A stretch of DNA of 64,000 nt, taken from NCBI RefSeq assembly GCF_032362555.1, contig NC_083530.1:5672001-5736000 (forward strand), in the 5' to 3' direction. Below the pieces are notes generated by a model that was not told where the DNA came from, did no database searches, and worked only from the letters and a program-made list of their open reading frames with translations. Positions within the stretch are counted from its first letter, which is position 1. Every line of letters begins with the position of its first letter. The stretch comes from Amyelois transitella (Eukaryota; Arthropoda; Insecta; Lepidoptera; Pyralidae). The position numbers were made by a program, and so were the translations under genes. Below, one piece after another: positions 1-12,039 of the stretch.

Positions 1-155
1 GGATTCTTCTTTTAGGCGATAGGCTAGCAACCTGTCAACATTTGAATATCAATTCTATCATTAAGCCAAACAGCTGACCATGAACTATCAGTCTTTTCAT
101 TCTTTTCAAGACTGTCGGCTCTGTTTACCCCGCAAGGGTATGTAGACGTGATTAT
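1..155 (+). repeat. SINE family A, 5'-truncated copy
   Basis: This is the 3' half of the commonest short repeat in the window. A full copy is about 250 bp. It begins with a GTGCCGTGTGGTTCCCGGCACC-like block, runs through TGTCGTAAAAGGCGACTAAG and GCGATGGGCTAGCAACCTGTC, and ends near ACGTGATTATATGTATGTATG. I found about thirty full or partial copies on both strands. The family name is not known to me with confidence. Confidence 0.8.
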
Positions 156-627
156 ATGTATGTATATGTGTATATATACTTTGATGAAATTGTTCACTAG
201 ATAACGCGAGAAGAGACAACAAACAAATAAACTTATATATCCCATTTATAATATTTGTATAGATTAAGTATTGGTTGGCCAAATTCAAACAATAAATTTG
301 TCAATTAAATCTTTTCAAATTATAATTTAACAAATACAATACGTAGCTTATTATATACATATACATTAACATATAATTGTGCATTCAGTAACTGTGTCAT
401 TTCAAATGTTCATCATACTATTTTAGCGCTGGGATATCCTTGTAAATATTTATTAAGTCAATGTTTCCTGTTAAATTAATCTATTGTTTCAATTTCATAC
501 TCTTGGCATTTATCCCAGTTTTTAATTATAATCGGAGCCCTGGGTCCGCTTAATGACCATAATCAAGGTCCTGTAGATATAAATGCCCTAATAGTGTTAT
601 TTATTTCTTTTTTTTGATGACTGAGAC

Positions 628-836
628 TGAGTTAGCCTTGAAGTAAGTTCGAGACTTGTGTTAGGAGATACTAACTCAACAATATATTTTATAATAATAA
701 ATACTTATATAGATAAACATCCAAGACCCAGGCCAATCAGAAAAAGTTCTTTTCTCATCATGCCCTGGCTGGGATTTGAACCCGGAACCCCCAGTGTGAC
801 AGACAAGCACAATACCGCTGCGCCACAGAGGCCGTC
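628..836 (-). repeat. SINE family B, tRNA-headed
   Basis: On the minus strand the copy begins with a tRNA-like head: GCCTCTGTGGCGCAG resembles an A box and a GGTTCGAATCC-like B box follows. It then runs through the shared body (ggcctgggtcttgg) to a tail rich in TTAGTATCTCG. Copies at 11400-11615, 17704-17932 and 59108-59330 share the same order. It is a SINE rather than a working tRNA gene, because the arms after the B box do not close a cloverleaf and the same flanking body follows each head. Confidence 0.75.
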
Positions 837-899
837 AATAGTGTTGATAAGAAGTTGATCGAGAGTCAGTAAAATACCTGATGTTTTGTATCTAATAGT

Positions 900-1440
900 T
901 AGTGCCGTGTGGTTGCTGGCACTTTGGAATAGACCCACTCCGTTGCATTCCCATGGATGTCGTAAAAAACGACTAAGGGATAGTCTTATAAATTTGGGAT
1001 TCTTCTTGTAGGCGACGGGCTAACAGACTGTCACTATTTGAATGTCAATTCATCCCACTTAAAAAAAATCTGGGTAGTGGCTAAACTTTAGATCATATTA
1101 TTGAAGTACAGAACCATGTCCATTTGAATTGAATTTGCACTCAACTGGATTAATTTGGAGTGTCCTGTCTGAACTAAAGATGTAAAGATTTAAAAATTAT
1201 ATGTATTTTCCAACAACATTGCATAATTATTATTATAAAGCAAGTCGTAAAAGGCGACTAAGGGATAGGCTTATTAAATTGCGATCCTTTTTTTAGGCGA
1301 TGGGCTAGCAACCTGTCACTATTTCGATCTCAATACCATCATTAAGCCGAGTAGCTGAACGTGGCCATTCAGTCTTTTCGGGACTATTGGCTCTGTCTAC
1401 CCCGTAAAGGATATAGACGTGACTATATGTATGTTTGTAT
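900..1440 (+). repeat. two SINE family A copies
   Basis: One partial copy lies at about 900-1052 and a second at about 1244-1440. Both are on the plus strand, and the second ends in an ATATGTATGTTTGTATG tail. Between them is unremarkable AT-rich DNA. Confidence 0.7.
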
Positions 1441-1468
1441 GTAAGCAATTATATTATTTTACACTAAC

Positions 1469-1529
1469 CTGGCACATTATTCGTAGGGCCCAAATCCCGG
1501 TCTGGGGACGAGTCCTCGTCGTCCGACAT
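1469..1529 (-). CDS. possible first coding exon of an unidentified gene
   Basis: On the minus strand an ATG at 1529 opens a 20-codon frame reading MSDDEDSSPDRDLGPTNNVP. It ends in phase 1 at a good donor (CCAG|GTTAGT, intron from 1468 downward). The acidic, serine-rich start resembles a nuclear protein N-terminus, but I do not recognise the protein. Any following exons would lie to the left of the window or be hidden among the SINEs. The call rests only on codon content and the donor. Confidence 0.4.
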
Positions 1530-3280
1530 TGTTACCACTGACACTCACACTATAAAAACACACATGTCCAACTACACTTAATGTCCTAGGAGATTCGTAA
1601 AAAATCTACATAAAAAAACGTTTTAAGGCATGCAAATGATTGTTTCGGTCTTCTGATCCATTGTAACCTGAAACAGAATTTTTTTTATTTATGTATTTAA
1701 ACTTTATTTTACAAAAAAGGGACATTTTTGTTATCTACTACAAACTAAATAAATACATTTATACCTGCACAAAATACAAAAAGAAATAATTATAATAAAC
1801 ATACCTACATAAAAAATACAATTACTATTTTCTAAGACCTCTTAAATATTTTTTACCAAATGAAGTTTGAATGGTTTTTGTATTTTTTTTTTAAGATTCC
1901 AGAGCAATATTTTTTTAAGCCCCAAAAACTCAAATAGGTAAGTTTTTCCAAATACATGTTTGTGTTAGTAAATGTAAAAAGTTATATTATTTCAATAAAA
2001 ATAGTCCCAGGAAATTGCACCCAAGCTTCAAAAATGTGAATCATGTTTGTTTAAATTTTATAAACTGAATACAAAAATTGATTGAAAGGTTTCATTGCCA
2101 CAGGATTTGTGTTAAAAAGTTTTCAATGATTTTGCAATTAGTCTGGTAATGTTAATAATTACTCATAGCCAAAATTGGTCTCTTTATAGGCAAGAACCAT
2201 TCTTAAACTTGTTTGTTACCAGGGGGTATTCTCATTGTGTATGTAAGATAATTTACTACTTACAAATCTGGAAATTGCTAGGATTTTTCTAAGGATTAAA
2301 ACCGATTTATTATAAACCGATAAAAAAGGGTATCAACTCCCTATCGGAGCACCCCGACGAAAAGATCGGCGGACGACGGAGTACAATTATCAGGGAAACA
2401 ATTAGCAGGATATTAACCAATTTCACCATTGTCTAACCGTTCTATAGGCGACAAAGGCTTTCTAACTCGATACAAGGTTGCGGGTGTCATTTTCTATACT
2501 GGAAGTCTTTCGCAACCCTCCCAATAGACATAGTACATTTTCAATCCAAAAAAAAACTACGAAGCAATGACATATTGAATCGATGCGTTTCCGTATCGGT
2601 ACTAAAAATAAACAATAACATGTACTTGCGTGGGATGGAAATATAATCCACTGGAGATTTTCTAAATCCAGTTAAATGCTGTATTGTTCCGAATACAATA
2701 TCAGATCTTAACCTAAATTTATTATATCGATTGTTATGCAAAAACACTATAATGAGTCATCATAGGCACTTGTAACACAAAACAAACACGCTATTAAACC
2801 ATAATCACCTGACTCTGTTGTAACAAATTACTGATTACGATTTCTAACACTATTTTAATCTACAAAATTTATTTTTCGAGTCTCTGAAAGCGGACATTTT
2901 TATTCAATCAAGGGGGAGGGTCGAGGGGAGGTTGTAGTGAAGAGTGAACTTGAGTGAAGTGAAGTAAAAAGCAAGTGAGTGGTGAACTGGTAGTGATGTT
3001 CGTATTTACGCAAAAGTACGTACTTGGTATAAAACACCTGGATTTTTTTAGCATAGATTTAAAAAACATTCAGTTTATATGTATGTCGGTTTTAGGCACT
3101 GTAATTTTCTTTATAATGTACCAAGTGTGGTACGCTTTTATACAAGAACGACTCATCCCTTGGCGGTACGAGTATGGCAACTGGCAACATTTAAAACTTT
3201 TGTGTGTTTGTTAGAACATCACTCAAAAAGTACAAAATAATAAACACACAGCTTTAAATTTTTAATCCTTAAGTTTTTTA
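1530..3280. other. no gene seen
   Basis: AT-rich DNA without a supported exon or a recognisable repeat body. The short open frames here (for example at 2541-2747 minus and 2975-3214 plus) have no family resemblance or splice context. The left part may be promoter or 5' flank for the exon at 1469-1529. Confidence 0.5.
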
Positions 3281-3890
3281 ATGCAGAGGACTATATTCCA
3301 CCGAAATCTTATTCCTTATCACAACTTACTGTTAAATGCGAATAAGACCCAATGCATTAAGTGTACACTTTCCAATGTGCGGCAGGCTAATGTAGATATT
3401 AGTATAAGTAGTAAAATATTAGATTTTGTTGATAGTACTACTTTCTTAGGACTAACATTAGATTCAAATTTGAAATGGCATGCTCACATTTTGAAACTTT
3501 CTAAAAGGTTTAGTTCTGCAGCATAGGTACGATATTCGTCGTATTAGGCTTTTGACGGATGTGGCAACTGCTAAGCTAGAATATTTTAGTTATTTTCATA
3601 GTTTAATGTCTTATGATCTGCTGCGTTGGGAAGCAGCAGCAGCCATACACAACATATACAACTATATTCATTCTACAAAAAAGGGCAATTCGAGCTATCT
3701 ACGGTTTAAAATAAAGAGATTTTTTCAAAAACCTTAATATAAATTTTCCCCTTCCAATACATATTCGATAACATTATGCATAATAGGAAAACTTAAGACT
3801 CTTTCAAAAAAGTAGGTGAATTGAATGTACTAGTAGATCACTGGGGATCAATTTTAATCAAACATGTCTAAGAACACTCGCACCTTTAAT
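3281..3890 (+). mobile_element. jockey-like LINE, decayed 3' part of the reverse transcriptase ORF
   Basis: The frame at 3281-3526 contains NANKTQCIKCTLSNV and a TTFLGLTLDSNLKWHAHI block. This is typical of the region after the catalytic core in jockey-clade reverse transcriptases (a FLG-hD-x-L-x-W motif). It continues after frameshifts at 3552-3737 with LLTDVATAKLEYFSYFHSLMSY. A tail near 3790-3840 reads as KNLRLFQKVGE-like, matching the better preserved copy at 19660. Stops and frameshifts make it inactive. Confidence 0.7.
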
Positions 3891-4489
3891 CCAAAAAACT
3901 AAATTGAAATCGCTTCATCCGTTTGTGAGTTAAGATAGACAGATATATCAAACTTATAATACCCCTCTTTTTCCGTCCTGTTTTGTCTAATTACATGTAT
4001 GCTCTAAATAATATGCTAAAATTCCTAAATTTAAAATTAAGCTAAATTTCCTGTACTCTATATTTCCAGTAAGTTTAACGTTCGTATTGGTTACTTTTTT
4101 TTGACGTTTATTAGTTATTTAGTTCTCATAGACTGGCAACTTTCTTCATTTTCAACCGGATATGACGACTTGAATTCTAAAATTTGTGAGTACTTATTTC
4201 TTTTGGCTATTGTTCTTTTATAGTTATTATTTAAATCTGGGATGTCAAGAAATATTTTAAACTTGAATTTTATTTTAGAAATACTCTTTTATTATTGCTT
4301 TTGCCTATTTTTATTTCTTTTCTGAAAATTCCTTTGAAAAAAGTATAACATCTGATATAGCGTCATGTACGTAATGGAGTCGATGTTCTGTGGAACTAGT
4401 GAATTATTTATTAAAAATCTGGGATAAATCACAGAAAAGTAATGATATTTGTGCTTATTTGGACTGCAGTGATTTAATTTAATATATAT

Positions 4490-4540
4490 ATGGATTCAAA
4501 GAAAGAGTTAACCATTTTGGACAACCTCGTTATGTCAATG
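4490..4540 (+). CDS. candidate upstream coding exon for the Lines gene
   Basis: An ATG opens 17 codons (MDSKKELTILDNLVMSM) ending in phase 0 exactly at a strong donor, ATG|GTATGT. Just upstream is a CTGCAG that could be an acceptor. Phase-0 joins into the downstream frame exist at 4843 or 4858, but their acceptors lack a good pyrimidine tract. It may instead belong to a different transcript or be chance. Confidence 0.25.
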
Positions 4541-4845
4541 GTATGTATGCCATCAAAATATTTTGGAAAGTTAGACAAAATCTGTAGATAAATGAAAAAA
4601 TACTTCCAATTTGAATAAAAATCAATCTATAATTAAGTAAGAAAAGGTTTTCGTTCACAATTATTCACAAATGATACCAGTGTGAGTGAAATACTCTCGA
4701 GGCTTTGTCGCGCGCGTAATTGGGTAGCTGAACTGAAAGGTCATGCATTCATATTCGATCTGTTTTTTCCAGGATGAATATTGCTGTGAAATAAAGATTT
4801 CTGGACTTCGTATACAAATACAATAATAGTTTGCAAGAAGAGTTA

Positions 4846-7260
4846 ATGGTTTGGAGGGAGCAGGAACACGGTGAACCATCCGATGAAGATATGGCTTCAG
4901 ATCAACCAGTAAAGAAGAAACAGAGAATCGATGCGCCCGACATAGACGATGTCAGCGACAGATCTGGCGAGGATGTTCTCACTGAAATATTTGAATCTGA
5001 GACTGCGGCTGAAACCACTGAGGAATTCCCAATTAGAAATGGAGAATCTCCTGATAGTGGCACCGTAAGTGAGGATGCCGTTGATTGCACTTCGATTATA
5101 CGAATCCCCAGTAGCAGTAATGTAGCAATAGTCCCGTCATGCTCCAGCGCTACACCAACGTGGAGCTCGGATGATGATAAACTCCTTTCTGAACTACGGC
5201 TGTTGCAGCAGGCCCTTGTTGGGCAGTGTCTGTGCAGGTTTGATGAAAATTTAATGTTACAATTGCTGGACCGTCCTCTACACATTGTTACGTGGCCCCT
5301 CACCTGTTCACTTACGTATCTGTCATCAATGCAGCTACTATTTGACATTTACTTAAAGCAGAACGCTGTAGGCACAATATGTTCAAAGTTGATGCAAGCA
5401 TGTGACATATTTGTTAGGAATAGGCACGATTGGATCACGGAAGTGATTGATTTAGCAGATCATCATAACAAGTTTATCACATTCGTTGCAAGTAGAGTTC
5501 TAGCCAGCTTCTTGATTGTTGCCAAGGATACAGTAAACGAGAACTGGCTACATCAAATAGCTGAAAATATATATTCCTTTGATAAAATAAACAGAATAAC
5601 CGTACAGAAAATTAATTTCACTTTGGATATTATTAAAAGGATAGTGGAATGGAAAGATGTTGAACAGCATCCTTTGGATGACAGTAATTACATAAACTCA
5701 GCGAGTACTCTATGCGTACAGGCGGATAATCCGTTCCGGAGTAGTGTAGGTTACGGCACCAATACCACTAATGGTGACATTCCTTCCAGCTCACAAACCA
5801 ATCTCCATAGTGCCTTCTCAAATTTGCAAACCCACAGTGCCCCCTCTACATCTTTGGAACATACAACAGTAGACAGACCAAATGCCTTTAAATTACACGA
5901 TCCAGTATTAAAGTTAAATGTGTCAGCTGAACGAGTGAGAACTCCTTCCCCTATTCCTACCCATGTAAGAATAGAAAGGGTGAACGAACATGGTTGTGTC
6001 ACAGTTCTACTAAGAGATTCAGAATCTTTCGACACTGCACATATTAAATCCTTAACAATAAAAACTTTGGAACACAACTGGCCAGAATTAGTGAAAAATA
6101 TGAAACTCTTATTACGTACGTACCTGAACCTATCTAATGTTGAAAATTGCATACTGACTTTCTTATCCCTATGGGAGATTATTATAAGTGTAAAGGCTAA
6201 CCTTTCTGTGAGAGATACTAAGCCATTCTATGCAGATCTGCAAAGCTTTGTAGACTTATTGAGAAACATCAACCTTCCACAACTCATATACTCGCATCTT
6301 TTGAGATTATTCAATGAAGTTCTGTGCTACGGTTCTACTTTAGCCTTACAAGATGTCTTGCCAGACGAGATATGCAGTCTCGCCCACTCAATTGTAAGGT
6401 TCGTAAAGGATTATAGATTGCTAAATGACATTAGATTACAGAGCAGTAGGAGTGGTTTCGAATTTTTAGGGCACAATTGTACGGTTATACAGGACTACTC
6501 ATTAGGACCTGATCTGTCCACTTCCGTCCAGTTGGTAGATCAAAGTTACGGGGAGGATCAAGAACGAAGTGAAGTGAATAAGACTATGTTACAAAAAATA
6601 TCACTATTAGTGTTGAAATCTATAGCGGTCACCGTAAAGGAAATGAGGTGCGATTCATCTGACAGCTCTATAGACTCCTCTGACTATAATGCGATTCAGG
6701 ACATGCAAATCGTAGAGAGATCCATAAGGGATGTTCTGAAAAAACTTGATGCATTCATGAGAATGAGTCTGGAATTTCACCCGGAAACGCCTTTTACAAA
6801 AATGCTCATCCATTTGTTTAGCGAACAAGACGACTATTTGATAGAATCTATGGTTTGCACCCTAGACATAACAGTTGGCATTGTGTACAGGAATTCCATG
6901 TACCCCGATCTGGCTCCAATGTTGAATCCGATTACGTCATTCATGGAGTTCCTTAAGGTGGTTTCTCATGACAGCGATGTCCTATTAGATTATCTTGTGA
7001 GCAACGAGACTTGCTTCCTGTTGTATTTACTCAGATTCTTGAAGTATGTACGAAGGAATTGGCCGAAATTCTTAGAGACATGCCAACTAGCTGATTCTAG
7101 TGGAACGCGAGCTCTTGATGACACCATGCGGGTACTTATCAGGCTACGTTTACAAATAAGCAGGTTAGTATCCAAGTCTCTGTTCCCGTACAACATCAGC
7201 CCAGTGCTGAGGCTGTTGGATGTCTGTGAAAGTTTGTATGAGGGCAACGAGTTTAGTTGA
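4846..7260 (+). CDS. lin: Lines homolog (LINS1/WINS family)
   Basis: A single open frame of 804 codons from the ATG at 4846. In Drosophila, Lines is a nuclear regulator of Wingless and Hedgehog target genes and of epidermal and hindgut patterning. What shows it: an acidic, Ser-rich N-terminus with a basic stretch (PVKKKQR) that may be a nuclear signal; a helical repeat-like body with SRVLASFLIVAKDTVNENWL and DIIKRIVEWKD, blocks of the LINES N-terminal domain; and a C-terminus with LLRFLKYVRRNWPKF and RLVSKSLFPYNISPVLRLLD, the LINES C-terminal domain. The start is uncertain. The frame is open from 4795 but has no ATG before 4846. The ATG at 4891 (MASDQPVKKK) has the better context (G at -3 and +4), and an upstream exon at 4490-4540 is possible. 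A possible 5' UTR donor is at about 4184. No neighbour shares its strand closely, so it is probably an independent gene. Confidence 0.85.
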   Translation: MVWREQEHGEPSDEDMASDQPVKKKQRIDAPDIDDVSDRSGEDVLTEIFESETAAETTEEFPIRNGESPDSGTVSEDAVDCTSIIRIPSSSNVAIVPSCSSATPTWSSDDDKLLSELRLLQQALVGQCLCRFDENLMLQLLDRPLHIVTWPLTCSLTYLSSMQLLFDIYLKQNAVGTICSKLMQACDIFVRNRHDWITEVIDLADHHNKFITFVASRVLASFLIVAKDTVNENWLHQIAENIYSFDKINRITVQKINFTLDIIKRIVEWKDVEQHPLDDSNYINSASTLCVQADNPFRSSVGYGTNTTNGDIPSSSQTNLHSAFSNLQTHSAPSTSLEHTTVDRPNAFKLHDPVLKLNVSAERVRTPSPIPTHVRIERVNEHGCVTVLLRDSESFDTAHIKSLTIKTLEHNWPELVKNMKLLLRTYLNLSNVENCILTFLSLWEIIISVKANLSVRDTKPFYADLQSFVDLLRNINLPQLIYSHLLRLFNEVLCYGSTLALQDVLPDEICSLAHSIVRFVKDYRLLNDIRLQSSRSGFEFLGHNCTVIQDYSLGPDLSTSVQLVDQSYGEDQERSEVNKTMLQKISLLVLKSIAVTVKEMRCDSSDSSIDSSDYNAIQDMQIVERSIRDVLKKLDAFMRMSLEFHPETPFTKMLIHLFSEQDDYLIESMVCTLDITVGIVYRNSMYPDLAPMLNPITSFMEFLKVVSHDSDVLLDYLVSNETCFLLYLLRFLKYVRRNWPKFLETCQLADSSGTRALDDTMRVLIRLRLQISRLVSKSLFPYNISPVLRLLDVCESLYEGNEFS

Positions 7261-7699
7261 GCAACAAAATTGATTTGTATCATTTGAGGGCGTTTTGTAA
7301 ATAAGTTTCATACATGAGTTTACAATCAGTATAGATTTTATATTAAGGTTAAACAAGGGTTATAAAAATGTGTGACTCACAAGTTTTTAGTTGAAAAATA
7401 TCCCCAAAAAATTTAAATTGAACTGTAAAGCTAAGTTCTTGTAAAAAAAGTTTTACCATAAAGACTGGGACCCCTTCATTTTACATTCCAAATTATATAA
7501 TTTTTTTAGGCTAATTAGTATTTATCGGTATATTTACTTATAATTAACTGAGGCGTTGCTTTGCGCACGTCTAAAGTTACAAGCACTTTAACAACTCGTG
7601 CACTCTCATAAATCGTGGAATCCAGCTTACATTAACTTCTGTTGGTTTTTTCTCAACATTATTGTCTGATCCCTGTAGTTCCCAAGGGATGTATGTTAT

Positions 7700-7705
7700 A
7701 ATAAA
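7700..7705 (+). promoter_or_regulatory. possible poly(A) signal of the Lines gene
   Basis: AATAAA about 440 bases after the Lines stop, in AT-rich DNA that looks like a 3' UTR. Other less ideal signals occur further on, so the true end is not fixed. Confidence 0.35.
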
Positions 7706-10573
7706 GAGCAGAAGAGAGTTCTTGTAACTTAACAAACCCTTAGCATGATAATACCTATTAATGTATTTAGTTTTAAATACAATTTTTATATAAAAGTCTT
7801 CCCTAGAATGTCATACTTAGTGGTGTATTTAATGTTCGAAAATTATATAAATGTAATTATTTTTGTACAATTTGATGAAGTGTTATATATATGAATGAGG
7901 CTGATTATGGATAATACTGGAGTTTTCAAGTTGTTTGTATCGTAATTAGATTATGCAAATTGTCGTAAAAAACAAAAATAGATTCTACAAAAATGGATGT
8001 AGTACCACTTAGCTGCCCAAGTGCCTTGTCCTAACAAAAGGTGCTCCTATTAAATGTTATTAAATCATAAGAACATATACTTAGTGGCCATTTGCATATT
8101 TTCATTATTAAGTTTACATTTGTAATGGTTAATTATTAAGTTTACATAATAATTTTCGAATTATTTATTTCATGTAATAATTGTATTATAGTTAGTATAT
8201 TATTGGCACAGTATTGGGCATAAAAAAAATTAATTTTTCTTTTTTTTTTTATTTAACAAATTTCTTTTTTTCGCTAATCTTTGGTTATTATAATAATATT
8301 TTTCGGTCAAAAACATTTTTTTTTCATAAGTCGATGTCCAATACAAAGTCGCCATTGCATAAATGCGGGTTTAACATTCTTAACTAAATTATATTCAACT
8401 CGATATGACGTGTAAATACAGCCATCAATTACCATACTACATGTAAGTAATGTAATCAGTATTAATACAATATTTATAAATGAAATTTTATTTATTGTTT
8501 TTTGATAAACTTATTGAGCTATGTCTTTGCGTATACGTTGGTCAAATGACCCTCTATTTATTGCGTTGTTCTTATTTATGAAGAGTGAGTCAATTTTCAT
8601 TTTAAATCAAGCAGCTATATTTTTGTCAAAGCATGTTTGAATGTGGGTGGGTACCTTCATACTTCAAATTAAACGTTTTCTGCCAGTGATAATTAATTAA
8701 TTTTTTTTTATAATTTTAACAGACATCAATATTTATTTCGCCCGATAAAAAGTAATCAATCTTTTAGACATGACTAAAATTATAATATAAGTAATACCTT
8801 TGCGCCGAAGTGCATACAATTTCGCAAATAAAATGGGTGCTTTGACCCTTACTATAAATCTTTATTTATATATAATTATCAAGCAGTGTCAGGCTGTTCC
8901 TAACAGGGTCAAGGAGGTCAGCAGTCGCTTCACTGGCCTGACTTTGCCTGGATCCTGATCATAGTTATCCCATGTTCTCCCTAAGGAGGAGGTTAGGTTC
9001 TTCGTAGTTTTATCAAAATCCAATGTCCAGTAGGCCATATAGAAAGAAAGATAACATTCGGTAAGTCTACAAATTGGGATATACTCGTAATAAAGCGAAA
9101 TTTTTTACTTTTGAATATTCTTAGACTTTGTTAAATATCTACTTATTTTTATTCAGGCTGTACTTTAAAAAGGTCACTCTTACATACATTTTGATCGTTA
9201 CTGTGTATAACAAACTTTCGGTGACCACCTCTGTTGTCTTAGTATGTTTGTAGAACGTTCAAATAAATCAATTATCTATCGATCTAACATTTGTTTGTTT
9301 TGCATCTCTTGCATCATGTCACATAGGGCGAAGGAGTGCTGGGATTAAAATAAATCACTAATATATCTAAAAAATAATTCAGTTCATTGTTTCATTGTAG
9401 TTTTTTTTTATCTACATGCTTTTTCATGAATTTGGCATTTACAAGATTTCACGCTCATTTTTTTTTGCAACACATCTAACGATTCGTAAATAACAAATTT
9501 ACTTTATAAAAATTCAAATTTTTACATATTAATTTTTTATTAAACTAATCTATAATTTTAATAACTTTTATAGCGTTTAATGGCAATGTCTCCCGCGAAA
9601 GCCGTCGCACCACCTTCGATATAAAGATATGAAATTTTCATAAATGTAAAAGTTCAATGAGTTTATCAAATAATGTCATCGTTTCAACTACATACGGGAT
9701 CTTAATTTAAGGTAATTTAAGTTAGGGAACACGATAGACTGTTTTATAGTTATTCTGTAAATGTTTTACCGGCTTATTTGTAAGCCGTTTGTGTATTTTG
9801 AATCTCAAAATTGGAAAATTGTGTTTAATCTCTCGTTTTAGTACTCTTATTTCATTTAGGGTACAACCGTGCCCTCAGTTTCAATTTTCAACTGCAACAA
9901 AATGATCTAGAAATCAACTTATTGGTTAGATTTGGAGGAAAATATATATTTTATCTTCTTTTATTACAAAACAGTAACTTAACAGTAAGTTCTTTTGAAC
10001 TAAAATTTCTATTATTTTTGACTAAACAACTTTTGATTCAAATATCATTGTATCTTGCCAATGGAATATCTATTTATTCTACTTCTAACCATTGAAAAAC
10101 CTTAATTTTAAAATTTAACGTACTGTTGCAGTTTATTATCGACTTTGCCCGAGAAAAACTGGAAAATAAATAAAAAGATACTATTTTGGCTACTTCGCTT
10201 TTGAAATAAGCGGAAAAATATCACGTACAAAGTCGATAATAAAGTGTGGTTTAGTAATCATAAGCACTTGTTATTGGTAAATAATAATAAGTAATTTAAC
10301 AAACAATAAATGAAATATTTTTGTACATGACCATTTCAATTTTGTTTTATTTGATGAAATAGTTAATCACGAAAGTAACTCTGACCGAACCGATTTTGAT
10401 GAAATTTGGTACAGATTTGTGTGGCGTTTGCATAAAACGTCGCAGGTAAGAGAAATGAGAGATGAAATTATAGAATAAAGACAATCTTTGATTGGACTAG
10501 TTTTACAAGTTAGAGGTTGTGGGTTTAGCTATAGACATGAGATCTAGCAAGTAGCCGCTAGAGGATAGCGAGC
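7706..10573. other. no gene seen; AT-rich intergenic DNA
   Basis: Nearly 2.9 kb without a supported exon. A stretch at about 8870-9010 (GGTCAAGGAGGTCAGCAGTC and flanks) is more GC-rich than its surroundings and looks like an old repeat, but I cannot name it. At 10375-10450 there is a CCGATTTTGATGAAATTTGG motif, typical of the inner part of the Helitron-like repeats. Confidence 0.5.
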
Positions 10574-10575
10574 TA

Positions 10576-11241
10576 TAGGTCGCGCGGTGGTTTAAGAACG
10601 CTCGGCAAAAGTAGAAGGGGCATGCGCAGTGATCAATTTTTAGGTCTATTAGGTGGGACGAGGAGAGAGGGGGGGCGGGTGTGCGCCGACGGCGACACGT
10701 ATTGGTGGATTAGTCACTCTTTACTTCCCGCGTTGAGTTCGCGCGTCCCGTGTCTCTTGGGTACTGTTGCGCACAAATTGTTTTATCGTATTTGTACGCG
10801 ACAACTTAAAATAATATATTAATTCTCAAACAGTACAAGTCGCCCCTACCCTATGTCCGTCCACGGTTGAATATAACTATGTCAAATTTCATCAAAATTG
10901 GTTCAGCCAGGTCAGGTTAAGTGTGAAAACTGAACATACATACACACATACACATTTTCGCATTTATAATATAAGTAGGGATTATAAGTATTTATAAGGC
11001 ACAAAATCCATACTAACATTATAAGTATATTATAAGATATGGATATACATAGTTAAATAACCGAGTTAAAACATAGGCTACTTTTTTTTGGAAAATCACG
11101 CGGGCGAAGTTGCGGGACAACAGCTAGTATTAAATAAATAAAAAAAAAACATTTCCCTTAGCATTTTTGAGCGCGAATGTACACATGCGCCGTTTGCCCC
11201 CACTATTTTTTCCGAGCGTTCTTTAACCACCGCGCGACCTA
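10576..11241 (+). mobile_element. non-autonomous DNA transposon with about 30-bp terminal inverted repeats, copy 1
   Basis: The ends are TAGGTCGCGCGGTGGTTTAA... and its near-perfect reverse complement ...TTTAACCACCGCGCGACCTA, each flanked by TA. The pattern fits a TA target duplication (Tc1/mariner-like or similar). The interior has no transposase. It encloses a Helitron-like segment ending GACAACAGCTAG at about 11125-11130. A second copy in opposite orientation lies at 23011-23677 and shares the same nested segment, so nesting came before amplification. The short frame inside (10622-10822) is repeated in copy 2 and is not a gene. Confidence 0.8.
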
Positions 11242-11399
11242 TACTTAATTTGGTGAATGCTGATAGTCTAAAGGTGAAGACCAGGGGCGCGCACGCGCGC
11301 TTTTATAGGCCTCCCGGGCTGTGAAGAGGGGCGCCTGGGAGACCGGGGCAGCACCGTGGAATAATATAATAATAACATAATATATATGGGACAAATTAC

Positions 11400-11615
11400 A
11401 CAAAATGAGTTAGCCTCGAAGTAAGTTGGAAACTTGTGTTACGAGATACTAACTCAACGGTAGGTACTATATTTTATAATAAATACTTATATAGATAAAC
11501 GTCCAAGACCCAGGCCAATCAGAAAAAGTTCTTTTCTCATCATGTCCTGGCCGGGATTCGAACCCGGGACCTCCGGTGTCACAGACAAGCGCACTACTGC
11601 TGCGCCACAGAGGCC
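11400..11615 (-). repeat. SINE family B, near-complete copy
   Basis: tRNA-like head at the right end (minus strand GCCTCTGTGGCGCAGCAG and a clear GGTTCGAATCCCGG B box), then the body with GGCCTGGGTCTTGG and the tail TTACTTCGAGGCTAACTC. It is the cleanest minus-strand copy in the window. Confidence 0.8.
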
Positions 11616-11721
11616 GTCGAATAACAGGCGGAACATAACTTGTTATCGCGGAGAAAAAGGGTTTGTAGCCATCTATGGGTTACATCGAAATTAGACGCGG
11701 ACATGTTGCATTCATATATAA

Positions 11722-11922
11722 CTAGAGGCCGCCCGCGACTTCGTCCGCATGGAAACCCTATCAATCCCGCGGGAACTCTGGGATAAAAAGTAGCCTATGT
11801 GTTATTCTGGGTCTTCAGCTACCTACATACCTACCAAATTTCATGGTAATCGGTTCAGTAGTTTTTGCGTGAAAGAGTAACAAACATCCATACAAACTTT
11901 CGCCTTTATAATAGTAGTAGGA
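11722..11922 (-). mobile_element. Helitron-like non-autonomous element
   Basis: On the minus strand it starts TCCTACTACTATTATAAAGG and ends GGCCTCTAG after a GC-rich segment (GCGGACGAAGTCGCGGGC). A 5' TC, a 3' CTAG and no terminal inverted repeats fit Helitron-type ends (TC...CTRR). The interior matches the element at 18219-18429. Confidence 0.6.
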
Positions 11923-12039
11923 TGTGGAGTACGAAGGTACCTTTCATCCCGGTAATAACTTGTTCCAGCGAGATAGTGAAAAACTTGTATTCTTTTGTTG
12001 GTGGCGCTAAATTCGCGCGAGCGAAACTGCGCGCAAAAG

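Noticed and set aside
4902-6152. Minus-strand frames inside the Lines gene
   Set aside because: They lie wholly within a coding exon of a recognised protein on the other strand and have no family resemblance.
10622-10822. Frame MRSDQFLGLLGGTRREGG..., repeated at 23383-23694
   Set aside because: The repetition comes from the two copies of a TIR element. The frame has no transposase or other recognisable motif.
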